Origin: Myxococcales bacterium
Lineage (GTDB): Bacteria; Myxococcota_A; Polyangia; Polyangiales; JADJMO01
NCBI GenBank assembly: GCA_021783935.1
Contig: JAJXTK010000489.1
Location: 1 to 5,117, forward strand
Direction: 5' to 3'
DNA: 5,117 bases
Under the pieces are notes generated by a model. The model was not told the DNA's origin. It saw nothing but the letters and a program-made list of their open reading frames with translations, and searched no databases. The position numbers were made by a program, and so were the translations under genes. Positions within the stretch are counted from its first letter, which is position 1, and the number at the start of each line of letters is the position of its first letter. Shown here piece after piece: positions 1-5,117 of this stretch.

Positions 1-1
1 C

Positions 2-1216
2 GTCGCCGAGCGCGAGGCGCCGCCGCCCGTCGCTTCGGGGGAGCTGAAGGACGCGCGCAAGTGCTACGCGTGCAAGGCGCCGTTCACCACGCCGCACACG
101 TTCTACGATCAGCTGTGTCCCGCGTGCGCGGCGCTCAACTGGCAGAAGCGCAACCAGACCGCCGACCTCGGGGGGCGCGTGGCGCTGGTCACCGGGGCGC
201 GCGTGAAGATCGGCTACCAGGCGGCGATCAAGCTGCTCCGCGCGGGCGCCCACGTCGTGGTCACCACGCGCTTCGCGGTCGACGCGGCCGATCGCTACGC
301 GCGCGAGGCCGACTTCGACGCGTGGAAGGATCGCCTCGAGATCCACGGGCTCGACCTGCGCCACACGCCGAGCGTCGAGGCGTTCTGCGGGCACCTCGAG
401 GCGACGCTGCCGCGCCTCGACTTCATCGTGAACAACGCCTGTCAGACGGTGCGCCGGCCGCCGGGCTTCTACCAGCACATGATGGCTCGCGAGCGCGCGG
501 GGCTGCTCGCGCTGCCGCCGGCCGCCAAGCCGCTGTTGCGCTCGTACGAGGAGCTGCGCGCGCACCGGCCCGCGCTGGTCTCGTCGCACCACGAGCCCGC
601 GCCGGCGGGGCTGCTCGAGCCCGCGGCGCTCTCGCAGGTCGCGCTGCTCGACGAGGACATGGGCGACGAGCCGCGCCTGTTCCCCGAGGGGGCGCTCGAC
701 GCCGACCGGCAGCAGGTCGATCTGCGCGGCCGCAATTCGTGGCGCCTCGCGCTCGACGAGGTCTCGTCCGTCGAGCTGCTCGAGGTGCAGCTCGTGAACG
801 CCGTCGCGCCGTACGTGCTCAACGCGCGTCTCAAGGCGCTCATGACGAGGAGCCCCGAGCGCGACAAGCACATCGTGAACGTGTCGGCGATGGAGGGGCA
901 GTTCTATCGGAACTTCAAGACCGACAAGCACCCGCACACGAACATGGCGAAGGCGGCGCTCAACATGATGACGCGCACCGCGGCCGCCGACTACGTGAAG
1001 GTCGGCATCCACATGAACGCGGTCGACACCGGGTGGATCACCGACGAGGACCCGCTCGAGATCGCCGCGCGCAAGGTCGAGGAGCACGGCTTCCACCCGC
1101 CGCTCGACGTCGTCGACGGCGCCGCGCGCATCGTCGCGCCGATCTTCGACGGCTTTCTGAGCGGCGCGCACGTGTTCGGCCAGTTCCTCAAGGACTACGC
1201 GCCGGCGCCGTGGTGA
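2..1216 (+). CDS. Zinc-ribbon/short-chain dehydrogenase-like (SDR) fusion protein, 5' partial
   Basis: The reading frame is open from the window edge to the TGA at 1214-1216, giving 404 visible residues. No ATG, GTG or TTG precedes the cysteine module in frame, so the start lies upstream; the GTG at 179 is internal. First comes a C-x2-C-x14-C-x2-C module (Cys codons at 62, 71, 116, 125), a probable zinc ribbon. The Rossmann fold follows (numbering from the GTG at 179): nucleotide-binding TGARVKIG at 5-12, a variant of TGxxxGxG; NNAC at 85-88 in place of NNAG; and the helix Asn in QLVNAVAPYVL at about 207. Between NNAC and Asn207 lie about 118 residues, where classical SDRs have roughly 20-25. 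The YxxxK region reads HTNMAKAALNMM, so Lys258 is kept but Thr254 occupies the Tyr position, and the preceding Ser position is probably Ala237. Family assignment as SDR-like is firm. Substrate is unknown, and catalysis may be unusual or absent. The gene converges on the MATE gene with no gap. Confidence 0.9.
   Translation, partial: VAEREAPPPVASGELKDARKCYACKAPFTTPHTFYDQLCPACAALNWQKRNQTADLGGRVALVTGARVKIGYQAAIKLLRAGAHVVVTTRFAVDAADRYAREADFDAWKDRLEIHGLDLRHTPSVEAFCGHLEATLPRLDFIVNNACQTVRRPPGFYQHMMARERAGLLALPPAAKPLLRSYEELRAHRPALVSSHHEPAPAGLLEPAALSQVALLDEDMGDEPRLFPEGALDADRQQVDLRGRNSWRLALDEVSSVELLEVQLVNAVAPYVLNARLKALMTRSPERDKHIVNVSAMEGQFYRNFKTDKHPHTNMAKAALNMMTRTAAADYVKVGIHMNAVDTGWITDEDPLEIAARKVEEHGFHPPLDVVDGAARIVAPIFDGFLSGAHVFGQFLKDYAPAPW
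62..127 (+). other. Four-cysteine zinc-ribbon-like module in the SDR fusion
   Basis: Two CxxC knuckles, CYAC and CPAC, are separated by 14 residues and lie about 20 residues before the Rossmann-fold start. The spacing fits a small tetra-cysteine Zn(II) site. The linker after it is basic and polar (LNWQKRNQTADL). Zinc binding is inferred from spacing only. Possible roles are structural stabilisation or binding of a partner or nucleic acid. Confidence 0.65.
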
Positions 1217-1225
1217 TCACCGCGG
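1208..1225. terminator. Dyad centred on the two abutting convergent stop codons
   Basis: A perfect 10-base palindrome (GGTGATCACC, 1212-1221) has its centre exactly where the SDR stop (1214-1216) meets the reverse-strand MATE stop (1217-1219). It extends to 1208-1225 with one non-Watson-Crick pair (T1211/G1222, a U-G wobble in the plus-strand RNA and a C-A mismatch in the minus-strand RNA). As RNA it could form a 7-bp stem with a GATC tetraloop in either transcript. There is no T-tract, so this is not a classical intrinsic terminator. Its position between two convergent genes is the only support for a termination or 3'-end role. Confidence 0.35.
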
Positions 1226-2749
1226 GGGCGACGAGTCGCCCGTGTGCTCGCCGAGCTCGTCGATCGGGCCGCGCGGCCAGAAGGTGCGGCTGCGCGCGTA
1301 CGCGACGCCGTAGACCACCGCGGAGAGCGCGTTGGCGGTCGCGATGGCGCTCCAGAGGGGCTCGCGCTGGCTCGGGAACAGCCGCACGGCGAGGATCGAG
1401 AGAGGGATCTGGACGAGGCCGACGACGAACAGGTCGAGCCGCAATGTGGTGCGCGTCTCGCCCGCGCCGCTGAAGGCGTTGCCGAGCACGATCGCCGCGC
1501 CGTAGGTCACGTAGCTCGGACCGACGCTCGCGAGGTACTCGCGGCCGATTTGGAGCACCCGCTGCTCGTCGCAGAAGAAGCCGAGCACGGGCGTCGCCCA
1601 GAGCGACATCGCGAAGGCCAAGAGCGCCATCGCGCCGACGTCGTAGGCCGCGGCCCACCAGCCGGCCCACCCTGCGCGCCGCGGCAGGCGCGCGCCGCGG
1701 CAGGTCCCGGTGAACGTCTGCGCGGCCGAGCCCCACCCCATCGAGACGAACAGCGCCATCGTCTCGAAGCGAAAGACCAGGCCGTAGGCCGTCGTCGCCG
1801 TCTGGTCGGCGTCGGTCGTGAACGCGTGCGCGACGAGCGCCGTGGTGGCGACGAAGCCGAGCATGCGGATCACGAACTGCGTCGAGGAGGGCCACCCGAT
1901 GCGCCAGATCGCCGCGAGCTCCCTGCGATCGGGGCTGCGCCAGGCGGGGCGGGGCCTGAGCACGCGGTTGCCGCGCCGCGAGGCGAGGTAGACGAACGCG
2001 GGCACCAGCGCGATCGAGCGCGCGACGATCGTCGCCCACGCGGCGCCCTCGAGCTCCATGCGCGGGGCGTGCACGAGCCTCGCGAGCGGCAGCGACCAAG
2101 CGACGAGCGCGGGGCGCTCCCCTTGCCCGTAGACGAGCAGGATCGCGAGCAGGAGGTTGAGCGCGTTGCCGAACACCAGGATCGCGACGGGCGTCTTGGC
2201 CGACCCGAGCGCGCGCATGATCGACGTCAGCTGCAAGAGGAAGAAGATCGAGAAGCTGCCGCCGACGATCACGCGCAAATACGAGATCGCCATCGTGGCG
2301 ACCGCGCCCTTCGCGCCGACGAGCCCCGTGACGATGGGGCGCGCGAAGAGCACGCCTGCGGCGCCGAACGCGATCGAGAGCGCCAGCGTGAGCAGCATCG
2401 ACTGCCAGCCGGCCTTGCGCAGCCCGTCGAGATCGCGCGCGCCGTTGCGCCGCGAGACGATGGCCGCCGTCGCGGTCGACAGCCCGTAGCTCACGATCGT
2501 GCCGATGGCGGCGAGCTGATCGCAGATGCCCATGGCGCCGATCGCGGGCCCGGAGACCCCCTGCGGCAGCCGCGCGATGAGGTAGGCGTCGACCAGATTG
2601 AACGTGACCTGGGCCGCCATGCCGACGGCGAGCGGCGTGCCGAACTTCAAGACCTCCCACTGGAGGCGCCCTTCGAGCAGCTGGCGCGTGTGCGGCTCGA
2701 AGACGTCGATCGTCGTGGCGCGCGCCTCGGCCATGGGGGGAGCGGCCAT
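1217..2749 (-). CDS. MATE-family multidrug/organic-cation efflux transporter
   Basis: This complete 510-residue polytopic inner-membrane protein shows the MATE two-lobe pattern. MATE transporters expel organic cations, drugs or metabolites in exchange for Na+ or H+. TM1 (about 35-60) contains FNLVDAYLIARL; Asp54 matches the conserved N-lobe acidic residue of NorM-type proteins. The family signature following a short loop appears as IMRALGSAKTP plus an Asn-rich helix (177-205), and its C-lobe counterpart is NAFSGAGETRTTLRLD (424-439). A TM7-like segment starts near 286 (PSSTQFVIRMLGF). The loop at about 208-235, between TM5 and TM6 in N-lobe order, is rather long, making the protein somewhat longer than many family members. 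The ATG at 2749 is taken as start; an in-frame ATG at 2734 (residue 6) is equally plausible because neither has a clear Shine-Dalgarno. It diverges from pilT and ends flush against the SDR stop codon. The substrate cannot be deduced, and linkage to the SDR gene is by position only. Confidence 0.93.
   Translation of the reverse strand: MAAPPMAEARATTIDVFEPHTRQLLEGRLQWEVLKFGTPLAVGMAAQVTFNLVDAYLIARLPQGVSGPAIGAMGICDQLAAIGTIVSYGLSTATAAIVSRRNGARDLDGLRKAGWQSMLLTLALSIAFGAAGVLFARPIVTGLVGAKGAVATMAISYLRVIVGGSFSIFFLLQLTSIMRALGSAKTPVAILVFGNALNLLLAILLVYGQGERPALVAWSLPLARLVHAPRMELEGAAWATIVARSIALVPAFVYLASRRGNRVLRPRPAWRSPDRRELAAIWRIGWPSSTQFVIRMLGFVATTALVAHAFTTDADQTATTAYGLVFRFETMALFVSMGWGSAAQTFTGTCRGARLPRRAGWAGWWAAAYDVGAMALLAFAMSLWATPVLGFFCDEQRVLQIGREYLASVGPSYVTYGAAIVLGNAFSGAGETRTTLRLDLFVVGLVQIPLSILAVRLFPSQREPLWSAIATANALSAVVYGVAYARSRTFWPRGPIDELGEHTGDSSPPR
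1226..1241 (+). terminator. Perfect GC-rich hairpin ten bases past the SDR stop, inside the MATE 3' end
   Basis: GGGCGAC (1226-1232) and GTCGCCC (1235-1241) are exact reverse complements, giving a 6-bp stem with a CGAG tetraloop or 7 bp with a 2-base loop. It begins directly after the stop-codon dyad, so plus-strand transcripts leaving the SDR gene meet two consecutive hairpins. On the other strand the same bases encode the last residues of the MATE protein (around GDSSPP). No U-tract follows. It could be a U-less terminator or an RNA 3'-end barrier, or a chance product of high GC. Confidence 0.35.
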
Positions 2750-2837
2750 AGCGTGGGCGTCGAGGTGGGTCGATCCGCGCTCGCGAGGGCTGGGGTTGTC
2801 GCGATCTCGCGCGGGGCCTGCGGGTACAATGCCGCGG
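2750..2837. promoter_or_regulatory. Divergent MATE/pilT intergenic region
   Basis: These 88 bases must carry both 5' control regions unless transcription comes from further out. A CTCGCGAG palindrome lies at 2780-2787, and its TCGCGA core recurs at 2799-2804. Such CpG-rich words are common in this sequence, so an operator role is weakly supported. No clear -10/-35 pair or Shine-Dalgarno is seen for the MATE direction. Confidence 0.4.
2825..2830 (+). promoter_or_regulatory. Putative -10 box for leaderless pilT transcription
   Basis: TACAAT matches the sigma70 -10 consensus TATAAT at five of six bases and is the most AT-rich hexamer in this intergenic region. Seven bases separate it from the ATG at 2838, so a start site at the usual distance would put the transcript's first base on or next to that ATG. 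No Shine-Dalgarno precedes the ATG, which suits a leaderless message. There is no recognisable -35 at 16-18 bases; a TTGTCG at 2796-2801 is 23 bases away, too far. Confidence 0.3.
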
Positions 2838-3896
2838 ATGCCGACGCCCTACGAGTCCGAGGAGTTCTTCCAGCAGATCCTCACGAAGGCCGTCGCCGCG
2901 AGCGCGAGCGACATCCACCTCAAGGTCGGTCAGCCGCCGGGCGCACGCATCCGCGGCGACATGGTCTACTTCAAGACCGATCGCCTCAGGTCGGAGGACA
3001 CCGACGCGATCGCGCGTCACGTGATCAAGGACGCGGCGCTCAAGAGCGATCTCGTCGCGCTCCGCGAGCACGACACGTCGTACTCGATCCGGGGCGTCGG
3101 CCGCTTCCGCGTGAACGTCTATCGGCAGCGCGGCACGCTCGCGATCGTCATGCGCGCGATCCCGAGCACCATACCGACCTTCGAGCAGCTCGGCGCCCCC
3201 GCGGCGGTCAAGCAGTTCTGCGACAAGGACCGGGGCCTCGTGTTGGTGGTCGGCGCCGCCGGCAACGGCAAGTCGTCGACGCTCGCCGCGGTCATCGGCG
3301 AGATGAACCGCAACCGCGCGCTGCACATCGTCACGGTCGAGGATCCGATCGAGTTCCTCCACGAGGATCAGCTCTCGAGCGTCTCGCAGCGCGAGGTCGG
3401 CCTCGACACCGCCGGCTTCGCCACGGCGCTGCGCGCGGCGCTGCGGCAGGACCCGGACGTCATCCTGGTCGGCGAGATCCGCGACGAAGAGACGATGGAC
3501 ATCGCGCTCAAGGCCGCCGAGACGGGGCACCTGGTGCTCTCGACGCTGCACACGCCCGACGTCACGCGCACGGTCGGTCGCATGCTCGCGCTGTCGCCGA
3601 ACTCGGCGGTGCAGGAGCTCCGCGAGCGCATCGGCGACAATCTCCAGGGGATCGTCGCGCAACGACTGCTCCCCAAGAAGGACCAGAGCGGCCTCGCGCT
3701 CGCGGCGGAGATCCTCGTGTGCACCGGCACGGTCCGCGAGGCCATCAAGCGCCCGGAGCAGAACCCATCGCTCAAGGAGTGCATGGAGAAGGGGGTCCAT
3801 CCCTACGGGATGCAGACCTTCGAGATGCACCTCAAGCAGCTGGTGGCCGCGGGCGTGCTCGACAAGGAGACCGGGCGCCAGGCCATGTCGTTCTGA
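2838..3896 (+). CDS. pilT: PilT-family type IV pilus retraction ATPase
   Basis: This 352-residue protein is close to the usual PilT length and contains all hallmarks of the hexameric GspE/PilT ATPases. PilT sits on the cytoplasmic side of the type IV pilus base and powers pilin depolymerisation for twitching or social motility. The N-terminal PAS-like domain includes ASDIHLKVGQPPGARIRGD (about 20-38). The P-loop is GAAGNGKSS (139-147), matching GxxxxGKS but differing from the common GPTGSGKST. The Asp box is VEDPIEF (about 167-173), Walker B is VILVGEIRD with Glu213 as the expected catalytic residue, and the His box is STLHTPD with His238. AQRLL, a TVREAIK segment resembling the PilT AIRE motif, and YGMQTFEMHL near the C terminus follow. 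HT in the His box favours PilT over PilU, but the gene stands apart from pilB and pilC, so it may be a paralogue. An in-frame ATG at 2829 would add three residues; 2838 is chosen because TACAAT overlaps the 2829 ATG. Confidence 0.92.
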   Translation: MPTPYESEEFFQQILTKAVAASASDIHLKVGQPPGARIRGDMVYFKTDRLRSEDTDAIARHVIKDAALKSDLVALREHDTSYSIRGVGRFRVNVYRQRGTLAIVMRAIPSTIPTFEQLGAPAAVKQFCDKDRGLVLVVGAAGNGKSSTLAAVIGEMNRNRALHIVTVEDPIEFLHEDQLSSVSQREVGLDTAGFATALRAALRQDPDVILVGEIRDEETMDIALKAAETGHLVLSTLHTPDVTRTVGRMLALSPNSAVQELRERIGDNLQGIVAQRLLPKKDQSGLALAAEILVCTGTVREAIKRPEQNPSLKECMEKGVHPYGMQTFEMHLKQLVAAGVLDKETGRQAMSF

Positions 3897-3917
3897 GGCG
3901 GCGCCCCGTGCGACGGC

Positions 3918-3937
3918 GGCGCGGCTTCGTGCGCGCC
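3918..3937 (+). terminator. GC-rich hairpin after pilT
   Basis: GGCGCG (3918-3923) and CGCGCC (3932-3937) are exact reverse complements with an 8-base loop, starting 21 bases after the pilT stop codon. No T-run follows. Pure G/C stems arise often by chance here, so support is mainly positional, between pilT and a downstream gene with its own ribosome-binding site. Confidence 0.28.
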
Positions 3938-4004
3938 CTGTCCCGAAATGCTAACCGATCGGAAGTCGAAGTCGCCGACGCCCGGGGGGATGTTGCTTAC
4001 GGTC

Positions 4005-4010
4005 AGGAGG
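4005..4010 (+). promoter_or_regulatory. Strong Shine-Dalgarno for the lipoprotein-like gene
   Basis: A full AGGAGG is separated by five bases (TCCCA) from the GTG at 4016. It fixes the start in a reading frame that is open far upstream, where the longer open frame is spurious. No other gene start in the window has a comparable site. Confidence 0.8.
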
Positions 4011-4015
4011 TCCCA

Positions 4016-5032
4016 GTGCTTGTTCGTCGGGTCGCGGTCTTCTTTGGGGCGGGGCTCGGGTGTGTCGGCTTGGTCGCAGCGCTCCCCGGGACGAGCGGCT
4101 GCTCTTTCAACAATCCCGCCACGACCGACGATGCGGGGTACATGCCGCCCGCCGACACGGGCACCGACGTCGCCGACGCGGCGCCGCCCGGGCCGACGGT
4201 CCTCGATCCGAGCACCAGGCAGGACATCCCGGCCGATCTCTCCTGCATCGGCACGCGCGACGGCGGCGCGCCCGACGCGCAGCTCGACGAGGCCGCGTAC
4301 GACGGCGGCGCCCCCGCGCTCGGGCAGCTCGTGCCGACGACGCTCTTCCTCGACTCGTTCAGCGAGGGAACGCGCACGCTGCCGGGCGCGCAGCTCGAGC
4401 TCTATTACGCGAACACCTTCCAAAAAGGCGACGCCGACGTCACCGGCATCACCACCGACGACGCGGGGCTCGCCACCGCGCCCATGCCCTCGGGCTGGCA
4501 GATCGGCTACCGGGTCCTCGCCAAGGCCGACCCGACGCCGTCGAACGCGTACATCCCGTTCTACGAGCTCGATCAGCAAGTGCCGCCGGACCCGACGCAG
4601 AAGTTCCAGTTCTTCGGCATGACCAAGGCGGTCTTCTCGACGCTCGCCCTCGCCATCGGCGCCCCCGCCGACTACGTCATCCCGCCGAACGTCGGCGTGG
4701 TGTCCATGCGCGTCACCGACTGCCAGCGGCGCTACATGCGCAACGTCACCCTGCAGCTCCTCGACGTGACGAGCGGCACCGCGGCGATCGTGCCGATCAG
4801 CAGCGACTGCCTCAACGGCACGTGCCTGCTCTACCTGAGCGATCTCGAGGTGCCGTCGTCGGCGACCATGACGTCCCGCTCGGGCCTCGTCGCGATGACG
4901 AACCTCTCGATCTCGAAGAAGTACCGGATCCTCGCGCACGGCTACTACAACCAGGACTCCAACGCGCTGGTCGGCCACCGCGATCTCGAGGTCGTCGGCG
5001 GCGCGCTCATCACCGAGTTCGTGCAGCCGTAG
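4016..5032 (+). CDS. Exported, probably lipid-anchored protein with two beta-sandwich-like regions
   Basis: This 338-residue protein is not a family I can name. The GTG start follows AGGAGG. Residues 1-28 look like a signal peptide: MLVRRV, then a hydrophobic stretch to about 23, then TSGC with Cys29. The lipobox is imperfect because Thr replaces Leu/Ile/Val at -3, so either lipidation at Cys29 or ordinary Sec export is possible. Residues 36-100 are an Asp/Ala/Gly/Pro-rich linker including Cys77 and repeated DGGAP. Residues about 105-170 (LPGAQLELYY, later TTDDAGLATAPMPSG) resemble a carboxypeptidase-regulatory or CnaB-like beta-sandwich. A second such region, about 226-335, includes VSMRVTDCQRRYMRNVTLQL, RSGLVAMTNL and a final VGHRDLEVVGG strand. 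Cys236, Cys265 and Cys270 may form disulfides. A cell-surface or periplasmic structural or binding role is inferred; no enzymatic motif is visible. The 119-base gap after pilT and its own ribosome-binding site argue against tight coupling to pilT. Confidence 0.8.
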   Translation: MLVRRVAVFFGAGLGCVGLVAALPGTSGCSFNNPATTDDAGYMPPADTGTDVADAAPPGPTVLDPSTRQDIPADLSCIGTRDGGAPDAQLDEAAYDGGAPALGQLVPTTLFLDSFSEGTRTLPGAQLELYYANTFQKGDADVTGITTDDAGLATAPMPSGWQIGYRVLAKADPTPSNAYIPFYELDQQVPPDPTQKFQFFGMTKAVFSTLALAIGAPADYVIPPNVGVVSMRVTDCQRRYMRNVTLQLLDVTSGTAAIVPISSDCLNGTCLLYLSDLEVPSSATMTSRSGLVAMTNLSISKKYRILAHGYYNQDSNALVGHRDLEVVGGALITEFVQP

Positions 5033-5059
5033 CCCTGCCGCGACGAGGCGGCGCGACCC

Positions 5060-5117
5060 TCACGGGGCAGGCGTCGGGCCGCCGTCGGCGAACTCGAGGC
5101 CGGCGATCACGCCGTCG
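5060..5117 (-). CDS. 3' end of an unidentified gene on the reverse strand
   Basis: Reading the reverse strand from base 5116 gives 18 sense codons ending DGVIAGLEFADGGPTPAP and a TGA at 5062-5060. Seventeen of the 18 third positions are G or C, as in the confirmed genes. The Asp-Gly-Gly/Pro-rich tail resembles C termini and linkers of exported proteins such as the neighbouring one. It would converge on that gene with 27 bases between stops. The fragment is too short for family assignment and could be a chance open stretch. Confidence 0.4.
   Translation of the reverse strand, partial: DGVIAGLEFADGGPTPAP

Larger units (their letters stand above)
3897..4015 (+). promoter_or_regulatory. Intergenic region upstream of the lipoprotein-like gene
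   Basis: This gap contains a stretch poorer in GC than its surroundings (about 3941-3970). It holds an 8-base palindrome CCGATCGG (3955-3962) overlapping by one base a tandem GAAGTC GAAGTC (3962-3973). These are plausible positions for a promoter and operator of the downstream gene, but no convincing -35/-10 pair could be assigned. Confidence 0.35.

Noticed and set aside
179..181. GTG at 179 as the SDR start codon
   Set aside because: The frame upstream contains a well-formed four-cysteine module and a linker that continues smoothly into the Rossmann strand, and starting here would remove the residues before the first beta-strand.
61..1473. A 470-codon plus-strand open frame overlapping the SDR gene
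   Set aside because: It is out of frame with the SDR motifs, its translation is Arg/Ala-rich, and it runs into the MATE gene on the opposite strand.
1188..3830. An 880-codon reverse-strand open frame overlapping MATE and pilT
   Set aside because: It is a shifted frame of MATE on the same strand and antisense to pilT, and its translation is Arg/Ala-rich with no domain signature.
1244..4015. A nearly 3.8-kb plus-strand open frame running antisense to the MATE gene, across pilT in another frame and into the exported-protein gene
   Set aside because: Only the part from GTG 4016 looks like protein. The rest is Arg/Ala/Gly/Asp-rich low-complexity translation, typical of stop-poor alternate frames in GC-rich DNA, and it conflicts with two clear genes.
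3948..4622. Open frame starting at ATG 3948 as a possible small gene before the exported-protein gene
   Set aside because: It is out of frame with the signal-peptide gene, becomes Arg/Ser/Thr/Pro-rich low complexity, and has no Shine-Dalgarno.
3803..4978. A 391-codon reverse-strand open frame antisense to the exported-protein gene
   Set aside because: Its composition is Arg/Val/Asp/Gly-rich without motifs, whereas the plus strand has AGGAGG, a signal peptide and ordered beta-strand patterning.
5034..5071. CCTGCC (5034-5039) and GGCAGG (5066-5071) as a terminator after the exported-protein gene
   Set aside because: The stem is only 6 bp with a 26-base loop and no T-tract, and it overlaps the probable reverse-strand coding end.

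Overview
The window is very GC-rich, and its real genes end most codons in G or C. Gene content fits a large-genome delta-proteobacterium, most likely a myxobacterium of the Polyangiales/Sandaracinus type: a PilT-family pilus ATPase, an exported lipoprotein-like protein with Asp/Gly/Ala/Pro-rich linkers, and no tight operons. The taxonomy is inferred from style and gene content; no marker gene is present.

Layout, left to right. (1) Bases 2-1216 (+): the 3' part of a gene for a short-chain dehydrogenase/reductase (SDR)-fold protein with a four-cysteine zinc-ribbon-like module in front of the Rossmann domain, a long internal insertion, and apparent loss of the usual SDR catalytic residues. (2) 1217-2749 (-): a complete MATE-family multidrug/organic-cation exporter. 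It converges on the SDR gene with no spacer: the two stop codons abut as TGA|TCA in the middle of a dyad, and a second perfect hairpin lies beside it. (3) About 2750-2837: a short divergent intergenic region with a -10-like box placed for a leaderless pilT transcript. (4) 2838-3896 (+): a complete PilT-type retraction ATPase gene. (5) 3897-4015: an intergenic gap with a hairpin, an 8-base palindrome, a small tandem repeat and a strong Shine-Dalgarno. (6) 4016-5032 (+): an exported, probably lipid-anchored protein with two predicted beta-sandwich (carboxypeptidase-regulatory/CnaB-like) regions. (7) 5060-5117 (-): probably the last codons of another gene converging on it.

The genes do not form an obvious pathway. 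SDR and MATE converge, MATE and pilT diverge, and the lipoprotein-like gene has its own ribosome-binding site after a 119-base gap. No RNA genes, mobile elements, CRISPR arrays or phage features were seen. I do not see a clear new multi-gene system. The strongest leads are the zinc-ribbon/SDR fusion with altered active-site positions, and the zero-gap convergent junction carrying paired hairpins.
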